Assembly: GCF_030381805.1 (NCBI RefSeq)
Contig: NZ_JAUDRH010000020.1
Location: forward strand, 76,767 to 140,766
Origin: Chlorogloeopsis sp. ULAP01
GTDB lineage: Bacteria; Cyanobacteriota; Cyanobacteriia; Cyanobacteriales; Nostocaceae
DNA: 64,000 bases
Direction of reading: 5' to 3'
Below, in pieces: positions 26,882 to 35,247 of this stretch. The translations under genes and the position numbers were made by a program. The first letter of the stretch is position 1, and every line of letters starts with the position of its first letter. The notes under the pieces are model-generated. The model saw only the letters and a list, made by a program, of their open reading frames with translations. It ran no database searches and had not been told where the DNA came from.

Positions 26882-28061
26882 AGCCTTCTAACAGTTTTTT
26901 TACACTTGTCTCAATATTGAAAGCGCTCTTTTCGACAATATTTAGGGCATCTAACTTGGTGAGAGCTGATGAATTGTTTGGTGCTGTTAAAACCGCTTCT
27001 GCCCATGCAGAGGCTGATTGTGATCGGGATATTCGCTTCACCAAAGGCTTGACTACATCTGCTTCCTGTGGAATAACATCCGAAAAAATACAGGGTAATC
27101 CTGCTGCTTGTGCTTCAATTAAAACCAAACCTAATCCTTCGTAGAGAGATGGCAAGAGGAAGACATCCATCGCACCCCGCATTAGTCGTGGTACATCAGG
27201 TCGGCTACCTGCAAAAATGACGCGATCGCCTAAGCCCATTTGAGCAACCTTCTGCTCTATATCTGCGCGTAGAGAGCCAACACCCACTAGTAAAAGGTGC
27301 ATTTTTGGTTCTTGCTTGGCAACCTCTGCGGCGATGTCCAAAAGAAATACATGATTCTTTTGTGGCTCGAATCTACCTACGTGTCCAATCACAAAGGCAT
27401 CTTTGGGAATCCCTAATTCAGAGCGAACGGCAACCACATCAACAGGATCTTGGAATACAGTTAAGTCAATTCCGTAGTAAAGAGTCTGTCGATGAGGATG
27501 GATATGCTGATCTGAACCAAATAGATTTGCTATTGCTTGGTGGCTGCATCCAAAACCTAACGTTGCATATCGAGCAATCCAAGCTCTCATCAAATCCAGA
27601 TACAAACGTCGATACCATTTGGCTTTCGCTTCAACACAAGAAGTATTGTTGTGGCTATGGGCAATCCGGATAGGTATTCCTGAGCGTTGAGCTAAACGGA
27701 GAATGTAACCATTAAAGTGATGAACGTGACTGTGAACAACGTCATAAGTACCGTACATTTTTAAAATTCGCTGAAAGTTAGCAGCGTAAATCCAAGGCTG
27801 CAAGCGATTCAGAGGACAATGGATAATTTGACTACCTAAGGCGCGAATCTCTTGATCGTAGGCACAGGCTTGCTCGGTGTGAACGAGGAAATCCATTTGG
27901 AAGCGATCGCGATCAATGTGCCGCAAAATGTGCATTAGCCAAGTTTCGATGCCACCCCGATTCATTCCCCCAACCACGTGCAGAATACGTATCGGATAAT
28001 GCTTGCTAGATAGGAGATTTTTGTTGTGTTTGGTTGTATCGATTGAGTTTGTGTAATGCAT
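26856..28061 (-). CDS. Glycosyltransferase family 4/EpsF-like protein
   Basis: The 401-aa GT-B enzyme begins RILHVVGGMNRGGIETWLMH, typical of EpsF-like capsule glycosyltransferases. It continues with IGHVGRFEPQKNHVFLLDI and PSLYEGLGLVLIEAQAAGLP, the EX7E motif. The start region overlaps the end of the flippase gene by 56 nt. It probably extends the lipid-linked repeat unit. Confidence 0.92.
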   Translation of the reverse strand: MHYTNSIDTTKHNKNLLSSKHYPIRILHVVGGMNRGGIETWLMHILRHIDRDRFQMDFLVHTEQACAYDQEIRALGSQIIHCPLNRLQPWIYAANFQRILKMYGTYDVVHSHVHHFNGYILRLAQRSGIPIRIAHSHNNTSCVEAKAKWYRRLYLDLMRAWIARYATLGFGCSHQAIANLFGSDQHIHPHRQTLYYGIDLTVFQDPVDVVAVRSELGIPKDAFVIGHVGRFEPQKNHVFLLDIAAEVAKQEPKMHLLLVGVGSLRADIEQKVAQMGLGDRVIFAGSRPDVPRLMRGAMDVFLLPSLYEGLGLVLIEAQAAGLPCIFSDVIPQEADVVKPLVKRISRSQSASAWAEAVLTAPNNSSALTKLDALNIVEKSAFNIETSVKKLLEGYESQFFKY

Positions 28062-29277
28062 GAATGATTACTCCATAACTAATAGCTGCTTGGACAATGA
28101 CTGAAATTAATAAAGCGATCGCCGCTCCTAGCAATTCCAGCCTGGGTACTAACAACAAACAAGCGATAGCACAGCTAGTTGTTGCAGCAGCAAACAACGG
28201 TAATTGAATGCGGAAGTATCGCACTGCGGTCATTCCATATCCCATGAAGGAGGACACATAACCAATCCCAGCAGCAATCATCAGCCAAACAAATAAACTT
28301 GTATGTTGAGCGTACTCAGGTTGATACAAAAGAGTTAGGATCTGCTCACCACCAACCACAGCAATCAAAACACCACCTCCGCCCAGCAATAGAGCAATTC
28401 CTATTAGCTTTAACAAAAGTCTGCGAAAAGCTATGGTGTTTCCGGCAGCGTAATACTTAGCTAATCTAGGACTGGCTGACTGCCCTAAAGCATTGACAAT
28501 CATACTTCCTACGACCATCAAGTAAGCTATGGCTGCAAAAATTCCCAGTTCCCGTTCACCCAAATGTTGCTCAATAAAGTAGCGAGGAATATTGGTGTTG
28601 AGTGAGATAAGCATCATTACCAACCCCAAAGGTAAAGACAGCCATGCCAAATTTTTAAGAGTGACAAGATGCCAACGATATTTTGGTAAGGCGTCCAGTA
28701 TTAGAACACCATTCGGAATGTCGTAGACAAATAAAACCACACTCCAGGCAAATACCAATCCAACGACTCCCCAGACAACACCACTCGATAGATATACTCC
28801 CATTCCTAGCAGTGTCAATGATAAAGGCCCTTTAATCATCAAGGATATGGCAATGCGATCCATGCGTTCGTGTTGCTGGAGCAAGCCATAATAGACGTCA
28901 CTGATCGATTCAAATGCCTTTGCTAAAGCTACCAACAAAATAACTAGCGATATTTCCCAAGGATATTTTGCTAAGAAAGTAATGACTGTGATCGCCACCA
29001 GTCCAAACCCTGTACCAATCAGTCTCAATTCTAAGTAATCGCTAAATAGATACTGTTTTTTTGCATCTGTTGCTTGAATACTTCGTAACTGGAGATTAGT
29101 AAACATGAATACAGGTGCCGTTACCGCTAGCCCCAAGGTAAACTGCCCAACTATTTCAGGGCTACCAAGTTTAGCCATTACCACCAGCATTCCCCACTGA
29201 CAAGCTGCATAAATAGTATTACCAATAAAAGTCCAGGAGAAGTTATGACGTAACGTTAGTGGTTTAATTTGTTCCAT
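28006..29277 (-). CDS. Wzx-like polysaccharide flippase (MOP superfamily)
   Basis: The protein of about 423 aa has around twelve membrane helices with the polysaccharide-synthase pattern (NFSWTFIGNTIYAACQWGML at the N-terminus). ATG 29277 is preferred to the TTG at 29304, which would overlap the upstream gene. It should move undecaprenyl-linked repeat units across the inner membrane. With the Wzy- and Wzc-type genes it defines a Wzx/Wzy-dependent system. Confidence 0.9.
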   Translation of the reverse strand: MEQIKPLTLRHNFSWTFIGNTIYAACQWGMLVVMAKLGSPEIVGQFTLGLAVTAPVFMFTNLQLRSIQATDAKKQYLFSDYLELRLIGTGFGLVAITVITFLAKYPWEISLVILLVALAKAFESISDVYYGLLQQHERMDRIAISLMIKGPLSLTLLGMGVYLSSGVVWGVVGLVFAWSVVLFVYDIPNGVLILDALPKYRWHLVTLKNLAWLSLPLGLVMMLISLNTNIPRYFIEQHLGERELGIFAAIAYLMVVGSMIVNALGQSASPRLAKYYAAGNTIAFRRLLLKLIGIALLLGGGGVLIAVVGGEQILTLLYQPEYAQHTSLFVWLMIAAGIGYVSSFMGYGMTAVRYFRIQLPLFAAATTSCAIACLLLVPRLELLGAAIALLISVIVQAAISYGVIIHALHKLNRYNQTQQKSPI

Positions 29278-29297
29278 TACTGTAAAATTTCCTAACT

Positions 29298-30281
29298 TTA
29301 GCAAGCTCCTTGATAAAGTTTAATCAACTCTTTATCTGACAGAATTTTTTGGCTTTTCTTACCTATGAAGTAATAAGCTGAGGCGGCATCGAGAGTACCC
29401 GGACAATCAATCAATAAGTAATCGAGATACTTTAATGGAAATGCTGTGATTCTGACAAATAATCCAATCAGCTTTCTCCAAAACTTTGATGTTGTAAAAC
29501 TCAAAAGTAAGTATGAGTAAGACCAAGCTAATGCCATTCCCGGCCCAGCTACTGCTCCACTCTCAATTTCCTCAAATTTTCTAAATAAACGACGATGACC
29601 TAAAAAAGTAAATCTAGTAAAGTCATAGCATCCTCCATGTACTTGTTGCATAAATGGGGTTTCCGCATAGACTAGCCCATCATCTTTTAAAACCCTGTAA
29701 ATTTCTTCTACACAGCACCAGGGGTCAACGACATGCTCTAATACAGCTTGTATGATGACACCGTCAAAAGAACGATCTGCGAAAGGTATGTTGTGAGCAT
29801 CACAAATCAAAGTTGTGCGAGAGCCGAATGAAACATCAGTTTCTACTATTTCTAAATTGGAGTTTTCAACAATATTTTCTATGCCTTTACCTAAAATGCT
29901 ACCACCAATTACTAAAACTTTAGGATGTATGCAACGCATATGCAATTTTTTAGAAAATTGTTCATAGTTTCTTTTCGCTTTGAGATTTAAGCTTATACTT
30001 GGAACCAAATTTTTTAGAGTTTCCAGAAATTGATTTTTAGGAGATAAATCAAAATATAATTTTCGCTCATTAACAAAGTCATCAATCGAAAATATACTAG
30101 CACTCTCATTAATCAAAATTGGTATTCTATTTTTGTGTGGGAATAAAGCCTGACATTGAGAATTTATACATTGGCTATCTTCACTACGCACTACCAATTC
30201 ACTATTACATATAGGACAGCGTAGCATTGACTGCACTATCGGAGAAAGTTTGAGTTTAGTTTGATTGATTTGATGTTGCAT
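29298..30281 (-). CDS. SAM-dependent methyltransferase with zinc-ribbon N-terminus
   Basis: The 327-aa protein opens with a Trm112-like zinc ribbon (LRCPICNSELVV, then CINSQCQALFPH). A class I methyltransferase domain follows: VLVIGGSILGKGI for SAM binding, DRSFDGVIIQAVLEHVVDP, and EIYRVLKDDGLVYAETPF. The glycine motif is weaker than usual. It lies second in the operon and likely O-methylates a sugar or a terminal residue. Substrate is unknown. Confidence 0.82.
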   Translation of the reverse strand: MQHQINQTKLKLSPIVQSMLRCPICNSELVVRSEDSQCINSQCQALFPHKNRIPILINESASIFSIDDFVNERKLYFDLSPKNQFLETLKNLVPSISLNLKAKRNYEQFSKKLHMRCIHPKVLVIGGSILGKGIENIVENSNLEIVETDVSFGSRTTLICDAHNIPFADRSFDGVIIQAVLEHVVDPWCCVEEIYRVLKDDGLVYAETPFMQQVHGGCYDFTRFTFLGHRRLFRKFEEIESGAVAGPGMALAWSYSYLLLSFTTSKFWRKLIGLFVRITAFPLKYLDYLLIDCPGTLDAASAYYFIGKKSQKILSDKELIKLYQGAC

Positions 30282-30351
30282 AAGTTTATAACTTCATAAT
30301 CAGTAATAAAATTTCGATAGCTTAGTCTGAAATTTGCTAATACAAAACTTT

Positions 30352-32397
30352 TCATACACTTCCTGGTTTCACTCTGACTGTAATTTTTCCATTTGTTCCT
30401 GCAAGTAAATTGTTATTTGCTACTGTATCTACCAAAACATGACTTTCAAGATATTTTGGCTTATACCCTGGTACAATTTGCTCAAGTAGAAACAGAATTA
30501 AATTCGTATGATTCTTAGCCGCAGCCTTGCATAAATCTTCAACACTTATAGTCAAATTATCTGGAACAATTCGACTCGCATTTTTGACAACTAACAACTT
30601 TTCATGCTCAGTTGGTTCGTACTCTTCTCCTTCAATAAACAACTCTTCAAATAACTTTTCACCCGGACGCAAACCAGTAAAGACAATTTCAATATCTTTG
30701 TTGACTTCATATCCACAAAGACGAATCAATTCCTTTGCCAAATCAACTATTTTCACTGGCTGTCCCATATTTAACATCAGCACTTCTCCACCATGCCCAA
30801 TTACTGCTGCTTGCAACACTAATTGCACTGCCTCTGGAATCGTCATGAAATAGCGGCGGATTTCCGGATGGGTAACTGTGACGGGGCCTCCTGCTAAAAT
30901 TTGCCTAGTGAAAGTCGGGACAACACTGCCACGACTACCTAAAACATTACCAAAGCGCACAGCAACATAAGATAAGCCACTTTTTTTTGCTGCTTGCAAT
31001 ACCAACATTTCTGCAACTCTTTTACTTGCTCCCATCACATTGGTGGGATTGACTGCCTTATCTGTAGATATCATCACGAAATGTTGAACTTTGTATTGCA
31101 GCGCCAGATCCACTAAATTTTTTGTTCCCAGTACGTTGTTAGTAATTGCTTCTGGTGAATTTAATTCCATCAAAGGAACGTGCTTGTGGGCTGCGGCATG
31201 AAAAATCACATCTGGCTGGAATCGCTCAAAGGCGTGTTTAAGGCGATCGCGGTAACGAATATCGCCAATGAAGATATGAAGACTAGGAGTGTATTGTTCT
31301 GCCTTGCCATTTTCTTTAAGTGCTTGAACTAGTTGTTCTAATTCCTGCTGAATATTGAACACAGAATTCTCACCATGCCCCATTAGCATCATTTGGGCAG
31401 GATGACATTTGTAAATTTGACGGCAAAGCTCACTACCAATCGAGCCGCCTGCGCCTGTAATTAGTACTCTCTTGCCTGCCAAAAATTCCGCAACTCGTCC
31501 AATATCTGTCTGTATTGGTTCACGCCTGAGTAAATCTTCAATCCGCACATCACGAATGCTATCCACTCTTACTCGTCCATTCAGGATTTCATGTATTCCT
31601 GGTAAAGTACTGGTTTGAATGCCGGTAGCTTTGCAAATATCAACGATTTCTCGAATCACTTTTCCTGCAACTGTTGGCATTGCAATAATCACCTTGTGAA
31701 TTTGCAAAGATTTGACAATATCAGGTATTTTGTGGCGATCGCCCACTACAGGAACACCGCGAATGTGTGCATATAGTTTTTGGGGATCGTCGTCAACAAA
31801 GGCAACTGGATAAAAACCCTGTTGAGGATTTGTTTGCATTTCTTGCAGTAGAGTCACTCCGGCGTTACCAGCCCCGACGATCAGTACTCGTTGTGAGGGG
31901 TTAAATACTGCTCGTTTTTTGTTGGTTCTTTCTACTGCTTTGATGCTGAAACGCAAACCACCGATGAAAATAAACGAAAGTAGTCCATCAATTAATGGCA
32001 ATGAACGTGGAAGTCCACTGAAAACAGAGTTTGGGATGCTATGAATCACATCAAAACAAAACGATTGTATGATAATCGCTGCTGCCATCAACATAGCGAT
32101 GTATGTGAGTTCTTCAATGCTGGCATAGCGCCAGTAACGGCGATAAAAACCAGAACTCCATAAAATGAATTGTTTGATCAGCAAAAATAGGATTGTGGCA
32201 AATGCTAAGTTTGGCAGATATGCTTCTAGGCTAGGTATTCCATCTAAGCGTAGAATCAAAGCTAATAGGGGTGTAGTGGCGAAAATACTGATGTCGAGTA
32301 TTAACCAATGCCTGTTTCTCATTTTCAGCAATTTATTCAGCAATATATTGCTTGATTTTTGTATCAACCAATGAGAAACAAAAAATAGTAAATTCAT
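30352..32397 (-). CDS. EpsC/FlaA1/WbpM-type UDP-sugar 4,6-dehydratase
   Basis: The 681-aa protein has about four N-terminal membrane helices, a first Rossmann domain (VLIVGAGNAGVTLLQEM) and a second catalytic one (RVLITGAGGSIGSELCRQIY). The active site reads MISTDKAVNPTNVMGASKR, where Met replaces the usual Tyr, the Ser-Met-Lys triad of PglF/WbpM-like 4,6-dehydratases. It converts a UDP-N-acetylhexosamine to a 4-keto-6-deoxy sugar, a natural substrate for the DegT aminotransferase further along. It is the first gene of the operon. MRNRHW at codon 26 is an alternative start. Confidence 0.92.
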   Translation of the reverse strand: MNLLFFVSHWLIQKSSNILLNKLLKMRNRHWLILDISIFATTPLLALILRLDGIPSLEAYLPNLAFATILFLLIKQFILWSSGFYRRYWRYASIEELTYIAMLMAAAIIIQSFCFDVIHSIPNSVFSGLPRSLPLIDGLLSFIFIGGLRFSIKAVERTNKKRAVFNPSQRVLIVGAGNAGVTLLQEMQTNPQQGFYPVAFVDDDPQKLYAHIRGVPVVGDRHKIPDIVKSLQIHKVIIAMPTVAGKVIREIVDICKATGIQTSTLPGIHEILNGRVRVDSIRDVRIEDLLRREPIQTDIGRVAEFLAGKRVLITGAGGSIGSELCRQIYKCHPAQMMLMGHGENSVFNIQQELEQLVQALKENGKAEQYTPSLHIFIGDIRYRDRLKHAFERFQPDVIFHAAAHKHVPLMELNSPEAITNNVLGTKNLVDLALQYKVQHFVMISTDKAVNPTNVMGASKRVAEMLVLQAAKKSGLSYVAVRFGNVLGSRGSVVPTFTRQILAGGPVTVTHPEIRRYFMTIPEAVQLVLQAAVIGHGGEVLMLNMGQPVKIVDLAKELIRLCGYEVNKDIEIVFTGLRPGEKLFEELFIEGEEYEPTEHEKLLVVKNASRIVPDNLTISVEDLCKAAAKNHTNLILFLLEQIVPGYKPKYLESHVLVDTVANNNLLAGTNGKITVRVKPGSV

Positions 32398-33280
32398 GGT
32401 CGTGCGTTCAGGCTACTGTATGTAAATAGTCAAAAAATCAGTAACAGCTTTGCTGCCATTTGTTTAAACAAAAAATGCTTAGATAAATGTGTAGATAAAA
32501 TTGACACATTTAACACATATTGATGAAATTTTTATTTTTACCACACGATTTATACTTCCACCAAATACTTCACAAATGGTGAAAATTTCTTGTGGAAATC
32601 TGAAAATAGCTCTTCGGCGCTTGTAATACTAGCTATCACCCTATTCAGGTCAAAATCTTTCAATAGAGGCTATATACCATCATCTCTCTCTAGTAGAGGC
32701 TATATATCATCATCTCTCTCTAATAGAGGCTTTAATCCTCTTTTATCATCCAATCAAGGATTTTATTACTTACATATAGCAAACTATCACAATCTGTTCA
32801 GTAAAATCGATAGATTTCTGCTCAATGGATTTTTACCTGAACAATTTAATAGTAATTAAACATTTCGTTTCATGCAACTTATTTCTTTATTTTTTTATTT
32901 TGTAACTGATTTGTATCTTGATTGATACTTTAGTGATGCTATTTATTTACAATCGTTTGTATTTTGGTTGTAAGAAGAATATAAAGTACAGAATCTAGGA
33001 TTAAAAATTCAGTAATTAGAAAGCATGGGGCTAGAGGAAATTAGGACAAGGAAAGTAAATGTGAGTTATGTTGCTTATTTACCTATCCACCATGCCAGGT
33101 GATGTTAGTCACTACACACTCAACTACTTTAGCTAGAAGATAAAAGCTTATCCTATCTAGTTTTTGTGAACAAGCATTTTATGTTTGATTATGCCTACCT
33201 ATTTAGTTAGAGTTATTCTAATTTATAACTCCTGAGTTTGTTCCATCAACTTTGTGCTGGAGTTTAGGTTAAAGATATAA
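32398..33280. other. Intergenic region upstream of exopolysaccharide operon
   Basis: This AT-rich stretch of about 880 nt contains the presumed operon promoter on the minus strand and a degenerate 30-bp tandem repeat (32661-32780). A 90-aa plus-strand frame (32590-32859) exists only because the repeat length is a multiple of three; I do not call it a gene. No other gene was seen. Confidence 0.4.
32661..32780. repeat. 30-bp tandem repeat, four degenerate units
   Basis: Units begin at 32661, 32691, 32721 and 32751 with the core AATAGAGGCTATATA then CATCATCTCTCTC. Units one and two are nearly identical; units three and four drift. It lies about 265-385 nt upstream of the dehydratase start. Confidence 0.75.
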
Positions 33281-33333
33281 CAAAAGTCGAAGAAGTGTTT
33301 GCCAATTGATCGGCTCTCCAAACTCCTTCGACT
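33281..33333 (-). terminator. ilvN: Rho-independent-like terminator of ilvN
   Basis: On the minus strand AGTCGAA and TTCGACT form the base of a long stem with further imperfect pairing, followed directly by TTTTGTTAT. It begins about 37 nt after the ilvN stop. Confidence 0.65.
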
Positions 33334-33369
33334 AAAATTTCTATGAACTAAATATTTCTCTGGCGATCG

Positions 33370-33888
33370 CTAAACTTTTGCTTCCAAAGATTTCAGCAAC
33401 TCAGTGTTTACTCCTGATTCACGAGTCAGGGCAATTTTACCAGTGCGGGCTATTTCTCTCAAACCAAATTTTTGTAATACCTGCACGATCGCTACCATTT
33501 TACCTGGATCGCCCACAACTTCCAAAGTTAGAGAATCTTCTGCCACATCTACGACTCGCGCCCGGAAAATTTGTGCTAATTCAACAACTTCTGAGCGATT
33601 GGTGCTAGTAGCATTAACTTTCAACAACATTAATTCTCGCTCTACACAAGGAATTTCGGTGATGTCCTGTACCTTCAAAACGTTGATGAGCTTGTAAAGT
33701 TGTTTTGTAAGTTGCTCAATCACATAATCGTCACCAGGTACGACCATTGTAATGCGAGAAATACCTGACTGCTCTGCTGGGCCGACAGCAAGGCTTTCAA
33801 TGTTGAAGCCACGACGGGCAAATAAACCAGAAATACGGGATAGAACACCCGCTTCATCTTCTACAAGTACTGAAAGGGTATGTTTCAT
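33370..33888 (-). CDS. ilvN: Acetolactate synthase regulatory (small) subunit
   Basis: The 172-aa protein is standard length for the small subunit of acetohydroxyacid synthase. It begins with an ACT domain: TLSVLVEDEAGVLSRISGLF, RRGFNIESLAVGP and ISRITMVVPGDD. The C-terminal ALS_ss_C region follows. It binds valine and confers feedback inhibition on the catalytic subunit in branched-chain amino acid synthesis. The catalytic gene is not in this window, which is normal for cyanobacteria. The gene has its own terminator. Confidence 0.95.
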   Translation of the reverse strand: MKHTLSVLVEDEAGVLSRISGLFARRGFNIESLAVGPAEQSGISRITMVVPGDDYVIEQLTKQLYKLINVLKVQDITEIPCVERELMLLKVNATSTNRSEVVELAQIFRARVVDVAEDSLTLEVVGDPGKMVAIVQVLQKFGLREIARTGKIALTRESGVNTELLKSLEAKV

Positions 33889-33989
33889 CTTCGCCGACAG
33901 AGGCTAGGGGAGCAGTGATTAAGGTGATGAGTATTGCCACACTGGCTATTAAGTGTGGATTATTATATCTTGCACTTGTTTTTTGACCA

Positions 33990-34099
33990 CCAAGAAATAA
34001 ATTTCTTGGCTGAAAGCAAAAGTAAGCTAAAGCTTACTAAACATATCTTTCAGTCCGTTTCAACGGACTTTAGCTATGAGACTTGTACTTTAGTACAAG
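33990..34099. repeat. Row of four short-loop palindromes
   Basis: Four perfect inverted repeats with 2-nt centres occur in 110 nt: CCAAGAAAT/ATTTCTTGG (33990-34009), AGTAAGCT/AGCTTACT (34021-34038), AGTCCGTT/AACGGACT (34052-34069) and CTTGTACT/AGTACAAG (34082-34099). It lies upstream of ilvN and downstream of mobA. Confidence 0.8.
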
Positions 34100-34140
34100 G
34101 GTGTTCAAGACGAGGTGCAAGATGTGTGGATTCTTATTTT

Positions 34141-34203
34141 AAACTTAAATCGGTGAACAGGGAACAGGGGATAGGGGACAGGGAACAGGAGATAGGGTAA
34201 AAA
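34141..34203. repeat. STRR-type heptanucleotide repeat
   Basis: Iterated GGGAACAGGGGATAGGGGAC-like 7-mers run up to the mobA stop codon. This is the well-known STRR class of filamentous cyanobacteria. Confidence 0.7.
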
Positions 34204-34210
34204 TAAATTA

Positions 34211-34822
34211 TTACTGATAACTGTTAAAGTTAAATAGCATTTTAGGATCGGGCAAAGGTAATACTTGTACTGGATACTGCTTTAGCCACTCCTGAAATGA
34301 TCGCCCGCCCTGCTCAATATATTGATTTAATTCTGGTAAACAACGACGCCGATAAAAGCCACACAACGGCTCCCATCTATTATCTTTTTGAACTAAAGCA
34401 GCGATCGCTTCTTGGGGTAAGCGATCAAGTTCAACTGCCCATTTCTGTAAAACTTCTAGCCGTAAATTGGGTAAATCGCAAGCTAGCAGCAACACCCACT
34501 CTGTTTCTACATATACCAGTGCTTGAGCAAATCCTACAAGTGGCCCGTGGGTTCTAGGTTCGTTGCCAGTTTCTCCTGGTAAAGGTACTTCCTGAATGAA
34601 CTGGCTTTTGGGAGGTAACAAGTGTTGATAGCGTTCCTGCCAGGGAGTGATTACGTAGACTTTTTCAGCACAAGCCTCAGCTATGCGGCAAATAAATTGC
34701 AACATCGGCACTCCTTGAATCGGGATCAAGGCTTTGTCTGTCCCCATGCGCGTACTCTTACCACCTGCGAGAACGATCGCAGTTAATTTACATTGCTGAA
34801 TTTTCTCAGTTTGCTGGTTCAT
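34211..34822 (-). CDS. mobA: Molybdenum cofactor guanylyltransferase
   Basis: The protein of about 203 aa has the nucleotidyltransferase signature IVLAGGKSTRMGTDKALIP and the metal-binding LLACDLPNL. MobA attaches GMP from GTP to molybdopterin to give the guanine dinucleotide cofactor used by nitrate reductase and related enzymes. ATG 34822 is preferred to a TTG at 34852. The start overlaps the end of the VOC gene by 17 nt, suggesting coupled translation. Absence of other moa/moe genes here is not unusual. Confidence 0.88.
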   Translation of the reverse strand: MNQQTEKIQQCKLTAIVLAGGKSTRMGTDKALIPIQGVPMLQFICRIAEACAEKVYVITPWQERYQHLLPPKSQFIQEVPLPGETGNEPRTHGPLVGFAQALVYVETEWVLLLACDLPNLRLEVLQKWAVELDRLPQEAIAALVQKDNRWEPLCGFYRRRCLPELNQYIEQGGRSFQEWLKQYPVQVLPLPDPKMLFNFNSYQ

Positions 34823-35186
34823 AAAAAGTGATACACACACCAGCCGGATCAATCACGGCAAACTCTTTCATTCCCCAAGGTTTAGTTTCTAGCTTACCGT
34901 TTGGGTGAATCATCTGTCCTCCTTTGGCTTGAAATTCTGCGTAAAGTTGCTCGATACCATCAACAAAGACACGAAAACTTGTCCATTCTGCCAGGTGTTT
35001 ATCATCGTTCTTAAGCAGAAAAATTGTCGCCCCATCTCGTTGGACGATCGCCATCCTCACTGGCTCGCCTTCTTTATGGATAGTTGTAAAGCCAAGCTGT
35101 TGCTCATAAAACGCGATCGCTACTTCCATGTCGCTTCCTGCTGGAATCATCGGGTTAATGTTTTTAAGTACAGGTGGCTTGTTCAT
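34806..35186 (-). CDS. VOC-superfamily (glyoxalase/bleomycin-resistance-like) protein
   Basis: The 126-aa protein contains one vicinal-oxygen-chelate domain with paired beta-alpha-beta-beta-beta units: AIAFYEQQLGFTTIHKEGEP and VDGIEQLYAEFQAKGG, ending EFAVIDPAGVCITFYEP with the conserved metal-ligand Glu pattern. Such proteins are small metalloenzymes or binding proteins. The substrate cannot be inferred. It overlaps mobA, but a functional link is not evident. Confidence 0.82.
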   Translation of the reverse strand: MNKPPVLKNINPMIPAGSDMEVAIAFYEQQLGFTTIHKEGEPVRMAIVQRDGATIFLLKNDDKHLAEWTSFRVFVDGIEQLYAEFQAKGGQMIHPNGKLETKPWGMKEFAVIDPAGVCITFYEPAN

Positions 35187-35247
35187 AGTTATACGTTTAA
35201 AACGCGTCCTCTAACTCCGCGTCTTTGTGTCCTCACGTCAATTGGTA

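Noticed and set aside
32590..32859. 90-aa plus-strand ORF with 10-aa repeats (NRGYIPSSLS type)
   Set aside because: It exists because the 30-bp tandem repeat is a multiple of three. There is no ribosome binding site and the flanking residues do not look like a protein.
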